DNA from: Arcticibacter eurypsychrophilus
Lineage (GTDB): Bacteria; Bacteroidota; Bacteroidia; Sphingobacteriales; Sphingobacteriaceae
Length of the DNA stretch: 64,000 nucleotides
Direction: 5' to 3'
NCBI RefSeq assembly: GCF_001730525.1
Contig: NZ_MDFN01000004.1
Location: 1-64,000 of the forward strand
Made by a program: the position numbers and the translations under genes. Under the pieces are notes generated by a model, which had not been told where the DNA came from, made no database searches, and saw only the letters and a list, made by a program, of their open reading frames with translations. Each line of letters starts with the position of its first letter. The stretch's first letter is position 1. Below, piece after piece: positions 19,285-28,090 of the stretch.

Positions 19285-21315
19285 ATGTACAAAAAGCAAA
19301 TTTTAAGTTATTGTTGTGCCCTTGCTATTTATACAGCATCGGCGCAACAAACTGATAGCTTACCTGGTTTAAAGATAGACCGCACTTTATTGTTAAAGGA
19401 AGTGACTATTCAGCCGGAAAAGGGGATCAGCCAATCCTATCAAGACCAACAACGGAGCAATTTGCAGGTATTAACAGACAAAATACTCGAGTCCACCCCC
19501 GGAATAAACATGATTCGGCGGGGAAACTTTGCCATGGAGCCTACTATCCGAAGTTTGAACAATGGGCAAATTACGATGACCATTGATGGGATGCGAATTT
19601 TTGGTGCCTGTACCGATCGGATGGATCCGATCAGTTCCTATGTAGAGCCAAATAATCTGGAAAGTCTGTCTTTTAGCGTCAATCCAGGAGGTGCTTCATA
19701 TGGTTCCTCAATAGGAGGAGGGATAAACTTCAAACTGAAAAGCCCGTCCTTTACTTCAGAAAAGAAAGTTTCAGGAAGTGCCGGTTTAGGTTTCGAAAGT
19801 AATGGGCAGGCCTATCAAAGTTTGGCTGGAATTGAATACAGTGCCCCGAATTTCGCTATTCAGGCTAATGGAATCTTTCGTCGCAGTGGTAATTACACGG
19901 CAGGCAATGTCGAAGAGATCTCCTTTTCGCAATACAGGAAGTGGAATGGAAATGTTTCCGCCCTATTTAAAACCTCCGAGCATACTTATTTAAAAACTGA
20001 TTACATTCAGGATGAGGGGTTTGATATCGGTTATCCCGCTTTGACAATGGATGTTTCGTTCGCAAAAGCAAAAATAGGAGCGCTATCCTACGTTTATTTT
20101 CATCCCGAAAAAAACATCTACTGGGAAACTAAGGCCTATTACAATTACATCAACCATGCCATGGATGATACCAAGCGGCCAAAGGAGACGGTGCCTATGC
20201 ACATGGATATGCCAGGAACATCAAGGACAATGGGTGCTTATTCCGCTTTGACGTACCAGCCAACTTTAAAGCATCATATCAAAGCAAGACTAGATGGGTT
20301 CAATAATCAGTTGAGTGCAGAGATGACCATGTATCCCGATGATGGAGCAGCGATGTTTATGTATACGTTGCCGGACTTGGCGCGGACCGATATTGGGCTG
20401 AATCTTTCGGACGACATCAGTTTAAATGACCAGTTTAATCTGCAGATTGGCGGTAGATTTGACTATGCGCACGATTATATTTTCAGCGAGGTAGGTAAGG
20501 AACAACTATCGGGAATGTTTGTCGGTGATCTAAGTCGCAATCGTTTTATCACTAATCTGAATCTTGAATTGGGCTATACTTTGAGTCACGCCTGGAAATT
20601 CTCTGCAGAAGTAGCCCGTGCAGCACGATCATCCACGCTTCAGGAAGGGTACAGCTTTTATATCTATAATCGGTTGGATGGATACGATTATATCGGGAAT
20701 CCTGATTTAAAGCAAGAAACTTCTACAAACGTCAATTTAAGTACCCGTTTTCATAGCGCTCGATTTGTTGCAGAGGTTAGTGGGTTCGGTTATTTCTTTA
20801 AAAACTACATCACAGGCAGTTTATTGCAAGGGTATAGTGTAATGACCATCGGAGCAAACGGAGTAAAACATTATGTCAGTCTTCCATCAGCTAAATTAGT
20901 TGGCGCAGAGTTAGCGCTGAAATGGTCGCCTTTAGACAATCTAATTCTAACCAGTTTGAATACGTATGCCAGGGGCTCCGATAACCAAGGGAACGGCTTA
21001 CCAATGATTGCACCACTAAAGACGGTAAATGCTATTCTTTATAACTTTAAACAGGTTTCTTTGCAGGCAGAATCGATCAGCTATGCCGCACAAAACAATG
21101 TCAACACAGCTATTTATGGGGAAACATCTACACCTTCATCCACGATTTTGAATTTAAGTGTAAGTAAGGAGTTTAAGTTCAAAGGTTCTCCAGTTTTGAG
21201 AGCAAATGCTGGGGTGGATAATTTATTAGACCGTGAATATGTGCAGCATCTGGATATAATGAAGATTGCAAGACCGGGGCGTAATTTCTTATTCCGGATG
21301 ACGGCTCTATTTTAA
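19285..21315 (+). CDS. TonB-dependent receptor, OprC/NosA-like (copper)
   Basis: The 676-residue outer-membrane protein has a signal peptide (to about YTASAQ), a plug domain (about 35-150) with IRSLNNGQITMTIDGMRIFG, and a beta-barrel ending in RMTALF with a terminal Phe. Within the plug is CTDRM, giving Cys109 and Met113 in a Cys-x3-Met arrangement. In the barrel there is a Met/His cluster MHMDM at 305-309. As I recall, OprC of Pseudomonas binds copper with a CxxxM motif and an HxM motif, so these residues point to copper. Length suits the smaller receptors without an N-terminal extension. The flanking Met/His lipoprotein and YHS protein agree. Confidence 0.85.
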   Translation: MYKKQILSYCCALAIYTASAQQTDSLPGLKIDRTLLLKEVTIQPEKGISQSYQDQQRSNLQVLTDKILESTPGINMIRRGNFAMEPTIRSLNNGQITMTIDGMRIFGACTDRMDPISSYVEPNNLESLSFSVNPGGASYGSSIGGGINFKLKSPSFTSEKKVSGSAGLGFESNGQAYQSLAGIEYSAPNFAIQANGIFRRSGNYTAGNVEEISFSQYRKWNGNVSALFKTSEHTYLKTDYIQDEGFDIGYPALTMDVSFAKAKIGALSYVYFHPEKNIYWETKAYYNYINHAMDDTKRPKETVPMHMDMPGTSRTMGAYSALTYQPTLKHHIKARLDGFNNQLSAEMTMYPDDGAAMFMYTLPDLARTDIGLNLSDDISLNDQFNLQIGGRFDYAHDYIFSEVGKEQLSGMFVGDLSRNRFITNLNLELGYTLSHAWKFSAEVARAARSSTLQEGYSFYIYNRLDGYDYIGNPDLKQETSTNVNLSTRFHSARFVAEVSGFGYFFKNYITGSLLQGYSVMTIGANGVKHYVSLPSAKLVGAELALKWSPLDNLILTSLNTYARGSDNQGNGLPMIAPLKTVNAILYNFKQVSLQAESISYAAQNNVNTAIYGETSTPSSTILNLSVSKEFKFKGSPVLRANAGVDNLLDREYVQHLDIMKIARPGRNFLFRMTALF

Positions 21316-21348
21316 CAGGATTATTTTTAACCTATTTAAATATATAAC

Positions 21349-21645
21349 ATGAAAAATTATAGTTTACTATTTCTGATGATTTGTGGGTTGGCTGGTACTT
21401 CTCTTCAGGTGAAGGCTTCTCATGGAAATCATCCCTTTTTAAAAGGCAGGGTTGTTGTGAATACTTCTTTATTGGATACGCTTAAAGCGGATTCAAAAGA
21501 TCCGATTTGTGGAATGCCTGTTAAAAAGGGGAGTACGTTGACGGTTTCGTATCAAGATAAGGTTTATGGCTTTTGTGGAAAATCGTGTAAGGCCTCTTTC
21601 TCAAAGCAGCCAGAAAAGTATGTAAAGAGTAAAGCCAAGAAGTGA
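21349..21645 (+). CDS. Exported YHS-domain protein
   Basis: The 98-residue product has a signal peptide (MKNYSLLFLMICGLAGTSLQ) and a C-terminal YHS domain: DPICGMPVKKGS, then YGFCGKSCKASFSKQPEKY. YHS domains occur in copper ATPases and as small proteins near metal genes, where the three cysteines can bind metal. It lies 34 bp after the TonB receptor stop, on the same strand. A periplasmic copper-binding or transfer role is the simplest reading, from context. Confidence 0.8.
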   Translation: MKNYSLLFLMICGLAGTSLQVKASHGNHPFLKGRVVVNTSLLDTLKADSKDPICGMPVKKGSTLTVSYQDKVYGFCGKSCKASFSKQPEKYVKSKAKK

Positions 21646-21689
21646 TTTGGCTACTATTGATTGCAAAATAAATGCAGTATGCATCTAGT

Positions 21690-21725
21690 ATAAGTCCGAC
21701 TTAAAGTACCTAAAGTCGGACTTAT
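21690..21725. terminator. 13-bp stem hairpin
   Basis: A perfect inverted repeat (ATAAGTCCGACTT at 21690-21702 and its complement at 21713-21725) encloses a 10-base loop. It follows the copper-type cluster by 45 bp. There is no strong T-run after it, so it may be a weak terminator or an mRNA end-protecting hairpin. Confidence 0.55.
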
Positions 21726-21881
21726 CTCGGAATCTTATCCCTATCATTCTGGAATTTTTATATTTGAATATATACGGATTGTACTTTACACAAAGAAAGA
21801 GTATAACGGAATTACCTTTACACCATTATAAGGCATTGACTTTTTGTTGGGGAAATAATTGCTACAAATACAAAACACGAT

Positions 21882-22301
21882 ATGAACGATTACAAAAAAA
21901 CAAGTATAGTACAAACGATCGCACGAGTAGTACTTGGCGCATTTTTAGCTTTTGCAGGTACCGGTCACCTTACCTGGTCGAGGGTAGAATTTTTAGCACA
22001 GGTTCCAAAGTGGTTGCCACTGTCCGGTGATTTGGTGGTTGTATTGTCAGGAATTGTAGAAGTTTTGTTGGGTTTAAGTTTGATCTTTTTATCGAAGCAG
22101 CGAGTGCTGGTTGGTTGGGTCGTTGCCTTATTTTTTGTACTTGTTTTTCCGGGAAATATCTCTCAGTTTATTACGCATACAGATGCGTTTGGGTTAGATA
22201 CTGATTTGTCGCGTGGGATCAGGTTGTTGTTTCAGCCGGTGTTAGTGGTTTGGGCATTGTGGTGTACGAATGCCTGGAAAGCTTGGAGGAGAAATAAATA
22301 A
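21882..22301 (+). CDS. DoxX-like small membrane protein
   Basis: The 139-residue product is mostly hydrophobic with four predicted membrane helices (AFLAFAGTGHLTW, LPLSGDLVVVLSGIVEVLLG, LVGWVVALFFVLVFPGN, and LLFQPVLVVWALW). It resembles the DoxX/MauE group of small quinone-associated membrane proteins. A role with quinones or thiol/oxidative stress has been suggested for relatives, but nothing here fixes its function. It starts after a hairpin and so is probably separate from the copper-type group. Confidence 0.65.
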   Translation: MNDYKKTSIVQTIARVVLGAFLAFAGTGHLTWSRVEFLAQVPKWLPLSGDLVVVLSGIVEVLLGLSLIFLSKQRVLVGWVVALFFVLVFPGNISQFITHTDAFGLDTDLSRGIRLLFQPVLVVWALWCTNAWKAWRRNK

Positions 22302-22377
22302 AATAACATTTAATAAAATTGAATCTAAAGAAATTAATCTATTTTAGATAAATATTCTGTTAGATGAAATCCAGGCT

Positions 22378-22412
22378 GCCCAGTAAAGACTTTATCATAT
22401 ATTCCATTAAAT
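22378..22412 (+). repeat. 35-bp copy of the cas6 5' coding segment
   Basis: These 35 bases match positions 23087-23121 inside cas6 with 33 identities. In the equivalent frame they read SPVKTLSYIPLN-like sequence, against SPVRTLSYIPFN in Cas6. The frame runs open for about 16 more codons and has no start. It looks like a vestige of a second cas6 or of a duplication that left a lipoprotein gene between the two copies. Confidence 0.7.
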
Positions 22413-22473
22413 GTAGACACCAAAATTAAACCAATACTGATCATCACTTATCAACATTAACTTAAATAAAACT

Positions 22474-22950
22474 ATGAAAAATTCCTTATTATCAGGGTTG
22501 CTGCTTTCGTTTGTAATTATTTTTACGACAAATTGTAATGTTCATTCTCAGTCATCTAAAGAAATTACCTTCATTGCATTATTGAAAAATTTAAGCATAG
22601 TAGATGCGCTCAAAGATTATAAGGACAGGAGTGCTCTTACTAATGATTTTAGAAATAAATTAATCATTTCTGATTTGAAAGAAACCCCGATTTTAAATAA
22701 ATTGGTTGAAGAGAATGATTTTATTGTGGCCTCTTATGCTAAAATCGTTAAAAGCAATCCAGACTTTTATGTATTACCCCAAAAATTAGTCATAACCAGT
22801 AAGTTAGCATATGTTGAGTTTGATATAATTAATAAGTATAAACTAAAATTGAGTGGTAAATATACCTTGTTCAATGATGATCCAAACAATACAAATGGTG
22901 CTATTACATCGGGGGCACGTTCTGAGTTTACTATATCTAAACAAGACTGA
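22474..22950 (+). CDS. Hypothetical lipoprotein
   Basis: The 158-residue protein begins with a signal (MKNSLLSGLLLSFVIIF) followed by a possible acylated Cys in TTNCNVHS. The rest is polar and AT-rich, with no domain I recognise (LLKNLSIVDALKDYKDRSAL, PQKLVITSKLAYVEFDI). It sits between the 35-bp cas6-like copy and cas6 itself, so it interrupts what may once have been a continuous cas region. It is not a known cas gene. It is probably not part of the CRISPR machinery, but its place invites a check. Confidence 0.5.
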   Translation: MKNSLLSGLLLSFVIIFTTNCNVHSQSSKEITFIALLKNLSIVDALKDYKDRSALTNDFRNKLIISDLKETPILNKLVEENDFIVASYAKIVKSNPDFYVLPQKLVITSKLAYVEFDIINKYKLKLSGKYTLFNDDPNNTNGAITSGARSEFTISKQD

Positions 22951-23015
22951 TAATTAGAACTTCATTCTTGGATAGATCTATATAATTAGATGGTAAATTA
23001 ATTTATACGATTTTA

Positions 23016-23036
23016 TACATTTATATACAAAATGTA
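23016..23036. promoter_or_regulatory. Inverted repeat upstream of cas6
   Basis: TACATTT at 23016-23022 and AAATGTA at 23030-23036 are complementary, 7 bases apart. They end 28 bp before the cas6 ATG. This is a candidate operator for the WYL regulator encoded in the cas operon. The region is very AT-rich, so chance is a real alternative. Confidence 0.25.
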
Positions 23037-23064
23037 AACGTACATTAGAGGCCACTTCTCAATT

Positions 23065-23859
23065 ATGCGCTTTTATTTAAATTTAAGCCCAGTAAGGACT
23101 TTATCATATATTCCATTTAATTATCAGTATGCGATATCCGCACTGATTTATAAGAAATTAGCACAGGCTAATGAAGGATACGCTGAGTTTCTTCATGAAA
23201 AAGGCTATGCACAGAATCAACACTCCAGACATTTTAAACTGTTTACTTTTTCCAACTTACAAGGAAAGTTTTCTGTTTCTAAAAAAGCGTTAAAGTTAGA
23301 GAGTAATGAAATGGGTTTAATTCTGACATGTCATATGCCTGAATTTGCAGAGAACCTGATAAAGGGAGTGTTTACAGACCAGCATATCTCAATAGGTGAC
23401 CATACAGCCCAGTCAGATTTTACTATTACTCAAATTGAAGTATTACCTAAATTTCTATTTGATGATGCCTCCGAAGTAATCCCTACGGTAAGGTTGAAAT
23501 TACTTTCACCGATAGTAATGTGCAGAAAGAACAGCAGGGGTAACGACGATTACCTTTCTCCGGAGGACGAAGATTTTATTCCATTGCTTATATATAATCT
23601 GAAAGAGAAGATAGCAGTTGCCTATGGTACGGAAGCTGCTGAAGAAGAGGTTTTTGAAGTATTTATTGGTGGTTTGGATAACATTAAATCAAGGCTGGTC
23701 ACCATTAAGGCAGGTAAGTATGCTGAAACTAAAGTAAGAGGGTTTTTAGGATTTGAGATGGAGATGAAGGGATCAAAAAGAGTAATTCAGTTAGCGATGG
23801 ATTGTGGATGCGGAGGAATGAGTTCACTCGGTTTTGGATGTGTGGAGGTTTCTTTATAA
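23065..23859 (+). CDS. cas6: CRISPR-associated endoribonuclease Cas6
   Basis: The 264-residue RAMP protein processes pre-crRNA within the repeats. It begins MRFYLNLSPVRTLSYIPFNYQY, typical of the Cas6 N-terminal ferredoxin fold, and ends with the glycine-rich loop motif GGMSSLGFGCVEV. A His in the first helix (FLHEKGYAQ, near residue 52) is a candidate for the catalytic base. Length fits. It is the first gene of the cas operon, 22 bp before the WYL regulator gene. The strand-wise order and repeat end (ATTGAAAT) fit a type I-B-like system. Confidence 0.9.
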   Translation: MRFYLNLSPVRTLSYIPFNYQYAISALIYKKLAQANEGYAEFLHEKGYAQNQHSRHFKLFTFSNLQGKFSVSKKALKLESNEMGLILTCHMPEFAENLIKGVFTDQHISIGDHTAQSDFTITQIEVLPKFLFDDASEVIPTVRLKLLSPIVMCRKNSRGNDDYLSPEDEDFIPLLIYNLKEKIAVAYGTEAAEEEVFEVFIGGLDNIKSRLVTIKAGKYAETKVRGFLGFEMEMKGSKRVIQLAMDCGCGGMSSLGFGCVEVSL

Positions 23860-23881
23860 ATGAACCAATATCACTTAATAC

Positions 23882-24805
23882 ATGGATCAAGGGAAAATGG
23901 AGCGACTTCTTCGCTTACTGATGTTGCTAATAGGCAAACGACTTTATACCAGAATTGAACTAGCAGAACGGTCTGGAATTTCTGAAAGAACAATATACCG
24001 ATACTTAGATACTATTGAATCTGCTGGATTTATACTTGAGCGTAAAGAAGATAGCTATTGTTTAAAAACAGATACACCTGCAGTGAAAACGTTGCAGCAG
24101 TTACTCCACTTCTCAAATGAAGAGGCTTTTTTGCTTTTTAAGACTATGGCGCAGTTGCAAGGTGCTTCGCCTCTTAAAGATTGTTTAGCTCGTAAACTGA
24201 ATACTCTTTATGATTTTAGGGCACTAACCAAATTAAAAGACGTTAACATTCATGAACAGGTACATATACTGTTTGAAGCAATTACTAGTAAAAAAAAAGT
24301 TTGCCTTCATAACTACCGCTCCTCAAACAGTGAAAATATTTCTGACCGTCAAGTAGAGCCATTCGGGTTCTTAGCGGATTATACAGCTGTTTGGTGTTTT
24401 GATTTGGAGAGTAACACTTGCAAGCAATTTAGGATTTCAAGGATCCAAGAAGTTCATATATTGGAAAATATCTGGCAATTTGCTGAAATGCACAAAATTC
24501 CTTTTACTGATGTTTTTAGAATGTCTGATAGTCAACCGTTGGTAAATGTGGAAGTTTTGCTTACCCTAAAAGCCTATAATCTTCTGAAAGAAGAATTTCC
24601 ACTCGCTGAACAATTCATAAAACAAGAAGATAAGGGGTATCGGCTATTCGTTCCGATAGCAAATTTTCACGGTATTGGAAGATTTGTATTGGGTTTATCT
24701 GGTCAGGTGCAAGTAATTGGACCGGAAATATTTAAGAAATTTTTAAGCGAAGAAATAAAAAAACAAGTACTGACATTAGTTGGCAGTGAATACAGGTATG
24801 TTTGA
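23882..24805 (+). CDS. WYL-domain transcriptional regulator of the cas locus
   Basis: The 307-residue protein has an N-terminal helix-turn-helix (residues about 5-60: YTRIELAERSGISERTIYRYLDTIE) and a WYL-type ligand domain at about 140-210 (EPFGFLADYTAVWCFDLES, then FRISRIQEV). WYL regulators often sit in CRISPR loci and other defence islands, and some respond to nucleic-acid ligands. It lies between cas6 and the effector genes on the same strand. Autoregulation of the operon is likely but inferred. The usual W-Y-L triplet reads W-C-F here. Confidence 0.85.
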   Translation: MDQGKMERLLRLLMLLIGKRLYTRIELAERSGISERTIYRYLDTIESAGFILERKEDSYCLKTDTPAVKTLQQLLHFSNEEAFLLFKTMAQLQGASPLKDCLARKLNTLYDFRALTKLKDVNIHEQVHILFEAITSKKKVCLHNYRSSNSENISDRQVEPFGFLADYTAVWCFDLESNTCKQFRISRIQEVHILENIWQFAEMHKIPFTDVFRMSDSQPLVNVEVLLTLKAYNLLKEEFPLAEQFIKQEDKGYRLFVPIANFHGIGRFVLGLSGQVQVIGPEIFKKFLSEEIKKQVLTLVGSEYRYV

Positions 24806-24865
24806 AAAGAAGTATTACTAGATATAAATATAACGGTAAAAATTTAAATATCAGAAGATCAATAT

Positions 24866-25570
24866 ATGGATATATCATCAATTTTTGAAGCGCCTAATCT
24901 ATCAGAAAAAGTTAAACTTATTATAACGCCATTGGCTCCTCTTTCAATGGTAAGTGAAATACCTGGGTCCTATTATATATCCGAGAAAAAGCCCTCGAAA
25001 TTCCATCTGTCCGGATTATTGGAGAATATTTTAGGATGGCATATTAGTAATGAAGATCGGTTGTCTATACAGAAAGAAATTAAGAAAGTATATTTAAAAC
25101 AGTATAAAATAAAGGATTACAAAAATGCTGTTTCTAATTCAGGATATATTCCCTTATTGTACCATTTATTCGACATAAAGCTTGTAATGGCTCCAACACC
25201 AATGCACTACGATGATATTTGGAAAAAAGCCTTCCGAAGAGCAGATGCTATAGTACATCCAAACGGAACCCCAAATATTGATTTCGACTTAATCAAAGTG
25301 AAACGCTCATTAAAACGAAAAGAAGATAAACCTCTTCAAATAGACGAAAAAGAAATGGAGATTTTATTTAAAAGCAATTTGGGCAAATTTCCATATTACT
25401 ACACCACTGTATCCAAAAGGGAGTATTTGAAATTTGAAGGAGTAATACAAATCTCACTAGAGATGCAAAAGGGTATTTACAATCTATTAGTAGAATCAAT
25501 TGAAGAAAATAATCTTGTATATCTAGGTACAAATGATGGTTGGACAGATGTAAAAATTGAAATGCTATGA
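24866..25570 (+). CDS. cas5: Probable Cas5 effector subunit
   Basis: The 234-residue protein fits a Cas5 RAMP subunit, which caps the 5' handle of the crRNA in the Cascade complex. The stretch PLAPLSMVSEIPGSYY followed by KPSKFHLSGLLENILGWH is like the Cas5 N-terminal fold and helix, and the C-terminus reads YLGTNDGWTDVKIEML. It resembles what I recall of the Porphyromonas-type Cas5p. It starts 60 bp after the regulator, and its stop overlaps the cas8 start by 4 bp. Confidence is moderate because the family is divergent. Confidence 0.65.
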   Translation: MDISSIFEAPNLSEKVKLIITPLAPLSMVSEIPGSYYISEKKPSKFHLSGLLENILGWHISNEDRLSIQKEIKKVYLKQYKIKDYKNAVSNSGYIPLLYHLFDIKLVMAPTPMHYDDIWKKAFRRADAIVHPNGTPNIDFDLIKVKRSLKRKEDKPLQIDEKEMEILFKSNLGKFPYYYTTVSKREYLKFEGVIQISLEMQKGIYNLLVESIEENNLVYLGTNDGWTDVKIEML

Positions 25571-27132
25571 ATCTAAATCATCCATATATCAAATATGCAT
25601 ATGCTTTATTATTGTCCCAAAAAGAGGATAATGTTGATTTCAAGAAAGAAACTTTACTTGAAGCATTAAGTTTACAAATCCAAAATGGAATCAACAATTT
25701 TAGAGTAAAACCAACGGGAGCGTTTATAGGTAAGGAAAGTGTTGATTTTACTGGGTGTGATGAACAAAAGGGCGATCCTTCAAATGGTGTCTTCTTGTCA
25801 CCAAGTATATTATCATCAGATAAGGCGGCAGGATATATATATAAAGCTGCTAAATCTTTGCTAGCTGAGCTGCCAATTAATATGGATAAGAATACTTGTG
25901 CTTCAATGTCTATTGCACCCATTTCAGGAGAGTATTTAACTTTTAGTAAAAGTGGAGCAGGTCGAGGTAAATCCAAAATTAGTTATATTGAAGCAGCTCT
26001 TTGCGCGATAACAACTATGACACCTGATAAACCTTGCCTTGCTTATAAAGAGAAATCAGGTGGAAAAATAAAGCGAATGAATATAGCTATTATTCCTGAT
26101 CTTGAGAAAGAAGAAGAATTAATAAAATTTATTCTTCTTTTTAATGAGATGAAAAGGAATAATACTTCATCTCTTTTTAAAGGCTCTGTATATAAAGAGA
26201 AAAATAAAAAAGGAGAAGTAGTAAAAGAAAAGCCTTCAAGACCTAAAATTTACAATGGAAATTTCCCTAATGCTCCATCATCTTCAGCTCTTGGAGCTGT
26301 TGGGTTACTTGGAGCAATCGGTGAATTTTCTAAAAGGGCTGAAATGAAATTAGAAGCTGAAGCTGTTTTGGAATCATTAAAAGAGACAACAATGTATATT
26401 ATTAGTTATGGTGATGCTAAGTCATTTACCTATAACCACTACATTATTGACTTAGCAAAAGAAGGTAAATTAAGAAGCATTGTTGATAGTATTTATTATA
26501 TCCAATTATATAAGGGCAAACGCAGAGATGAACCCAATGAATATGAAAAGTTAGATTTGTTTTCTGGCCGCTTTTTGCAAATATTTAATTTACCAGCTTT
26601 CAAAGATTTTATGTCTTTCAGAGGTGAGTATCCTGAACCATTGATTACCTTATTATTTACATATTTTATAAAAATTGAAATGATATCAATAGAAATTGTG
26701 CAATCGGCGAGAGCTTTGGGTAAGTGGCTTAATTTAGTTGCTTACTTAGTGGCCAAAGAGGAAATAAAACAAGGATCTCCTAATTACTGGGATGAGATAA
26801 GAAAGGTTAAGGCGAAAGTGCTAATTGAATTAGAAAGCTCTGCATTTTCAGCGAAAACAGGAGACGCTTTAATTGCTCAAACTGTTGCTCGTGCAGGGAG
26901 ATTAAGCAAAATGGACGTACCTGAAAGTGCTGCCTTATTCATGGAAAAAGCAAATGAAAATGATCCAAATATTTTGAATTTGGATCAAGCCAAAAATTTA
27001 TTAATCGCTTTTTCAAGATTACAAAATAGGTTCCAAAAGAAAGAAGAGCCGAAGGTTGAAAAAGTAGATGACGTCGATGATATTTTATCAGAAGACATCG
27101 AAAGTGAAGATTTGGAAGATGCTCAAGTTTGA
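25567..27132 (+). CDS. cas8: Probable Cas8 large subunit
   Basis: The 521-residue product holds the place of the large Cascade subunit Cas8, which finds the PAM and recruits Cas3. It does not show a motif I can tie to a named Cas8 class. The N-terminus is MNLNHPYIKYAYALLLSQK. The middle has a Gly-rich SKSGAGRGKSKISY, and the C-terminus is acidic (DDVDDILSEDIESEDLEDAQ). Its size, overlap with cas5 and position before cas7 support the call. It may belong to the Csp2/PGING-type set in Bacteroidota. The assignment is mainly from position. Confidence 0.55.
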   Translation: MNLNHPYIKYAYALLLSQKEDNVDFKKETLLEALSLQIQNGINNFRVKPTGAFIGKESVDFTGCDEQKGDPSNGVFLSPSILSSDKAAGYIYKAAKSLLAELPINMDKNTCASMSIAPISGEYLTFSKSGAGRGKSKISYIEAALCAITTMTPDKPCLAYKEKSGGKIKRMNIAIIPDLEKEEELIKFILLFNEMKRNNTSSLFKGSVYKEKNKKGEVVKEKPSRPKIYNGNFPNAPSSSALGAVGLLGAIGEFSKRAEMKLEAEAVLESLKETTMYIISYGDAKSFTYNHYIIDLAKEGKLRSIVDSIYYIQLYKGKRRDEPNEYEKLDLFSGRFLQIFNLPAFKDFMSFRGEYPEPLITLLFTYFIKIEMISIEIVQSARALGKWLNLVAYLVAKEEIKQGSPNYWDEIRKVKAKVLIELESSAFSAKTGDALIAQTVARAGRLSKMDVPESAALFMEKANENDPNILNLDQAKNLLIAFSRLQNRFQKKEEPKVEKVDDVDDILSEDIESEDLEDAQV

Positions 27133-27163
27133 AATAAGTCTAATCAATATTTATAAAAAAAAA

Positions 27164-28090
27164 ATGCAAATCAAAGGAATATTAGTATCCATAGTTGCAC
27201 CAATGGATAATCACATGGCAAATGGAGGAGAGAAACTACTAGGCAATGCCTCTTCAATAAAAAGGACACCTGATGGAAAAGTATATATATCAGGACAAAT
27301 GCAGCGACATGTTCTGTTTTCAGCAATGGAACATTTGAATAACTCGGACGAAAATAAGGGAGAAACATTCATATCTAACGGCGACGGTGTTACTAATCTA
27401 ATCGAGAATGATCTTCGTGCTGACATGGGCGGCTTTATGCACCCATCCAAGGGTGATTATTCGGGCAGAAGAACTGCCCCATTAAGCGCTACCATTGCTA
27501 TTGCATTAGACAAAAGCGAAGTTGGCCGAGATCTATTGATACGATTAAAGCAAGATTCTGGGACTGATAGTAACAATCAAGCACTAGCTACCAAGGAATT
27601 CAGTGAACATGACTTGATGAACATGAACTTTCATTTAGATATTACCAGTCTTAGTATTTCTAAAACCTTTAAGTATGAAGGAGGATATCATATAGCTACC
27701 AATTATATAAAACACGTAAATGATGCTGAACGAAAACGACGTTCCTGTCTTTTTTTAGAATCAACACGATCAATGAATGATTATGCTAATCAAGCTAGGA
27801 ATGCAGTAAGTGGTGAGCCACAAAAAGTACTTATTGTTTTTGATAATAAACTAAGTCGTAAAGCGTGCCGGTACTTCGCTACAAGTAACGAAATCGAAAA
27901 AGTCAATATTTTAGATGAACTAAAAGAAAGAGGTGCTAAATACTTTATTGGCGATGATACGATTGGTGAAAAATCTGTTGCTGTTGCGTATAAAGAAGCA
28001 TTTGGATTTTTGAACTCAGAACATTTATTTGATCCGACCGACGGTCAGCAAGACATTAAAACATTCAAAGAAGCTTTTGGAAAAGACTAA
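27164..28090 (+). CDS. cas7: Cas7 (DevR/Cst2-like) backbone subunit
   Basis: Cas7 forms the filament that covers crRNA in Cascade. I chose the ATG giving MQIKGILVSIVAPMDNHMANGG because conserved sequence starts there; an upstream ATG at 27068 would overlap cas8 with unrelated sequence. The resulting 308-residue protein has the family hallmarks KVYISGQMQRHVLFSAMEHLN and DLRADMGGFMHP. Length is typical. The 32-bp gap after cas8 and overlap with cas3 keep the genes co-translated. Function follows from family and position. Confidence 0.85.
   Translation: MQIKGILVSIVAPMDNHMANGGEKLLGNASSIKRTPDGKVYISGQMQRHVLFSAMEHLNNSDENKGETFISNGDGVTNLIENDLRADMGGFMHPSKGDYSGRRTAPLSATIAIALDKSEVGRDLLIRLKQDSGTDSNNQALATKEFSEHDLMNMNFHLDITSLSISKTFKYEGGYHIATNYIKHVNDAERKRRSCLFLESTRSMNDYANQARNAVSGEPQKVLIVFDNKLSRKACRYFATSNEIEKVNILDELKERGAKYFIGDDTIGEKSVAVAYKEAFGFLNSEHLFDPTDGQQDIKTFKEAFGKD

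Noticed and set aside
21690-21725. Possible riboswitch or attachment site at the 13-bp hairpin
   Set aside because: It is a simple stem after a gene cluster; termination is enough to explain it.
21764-22030. 88-codon frame overlapping the DoxX gene start
   Set aside because: The DoxX frame has four membrane helices and conserved character; this one has low complexity and no family.
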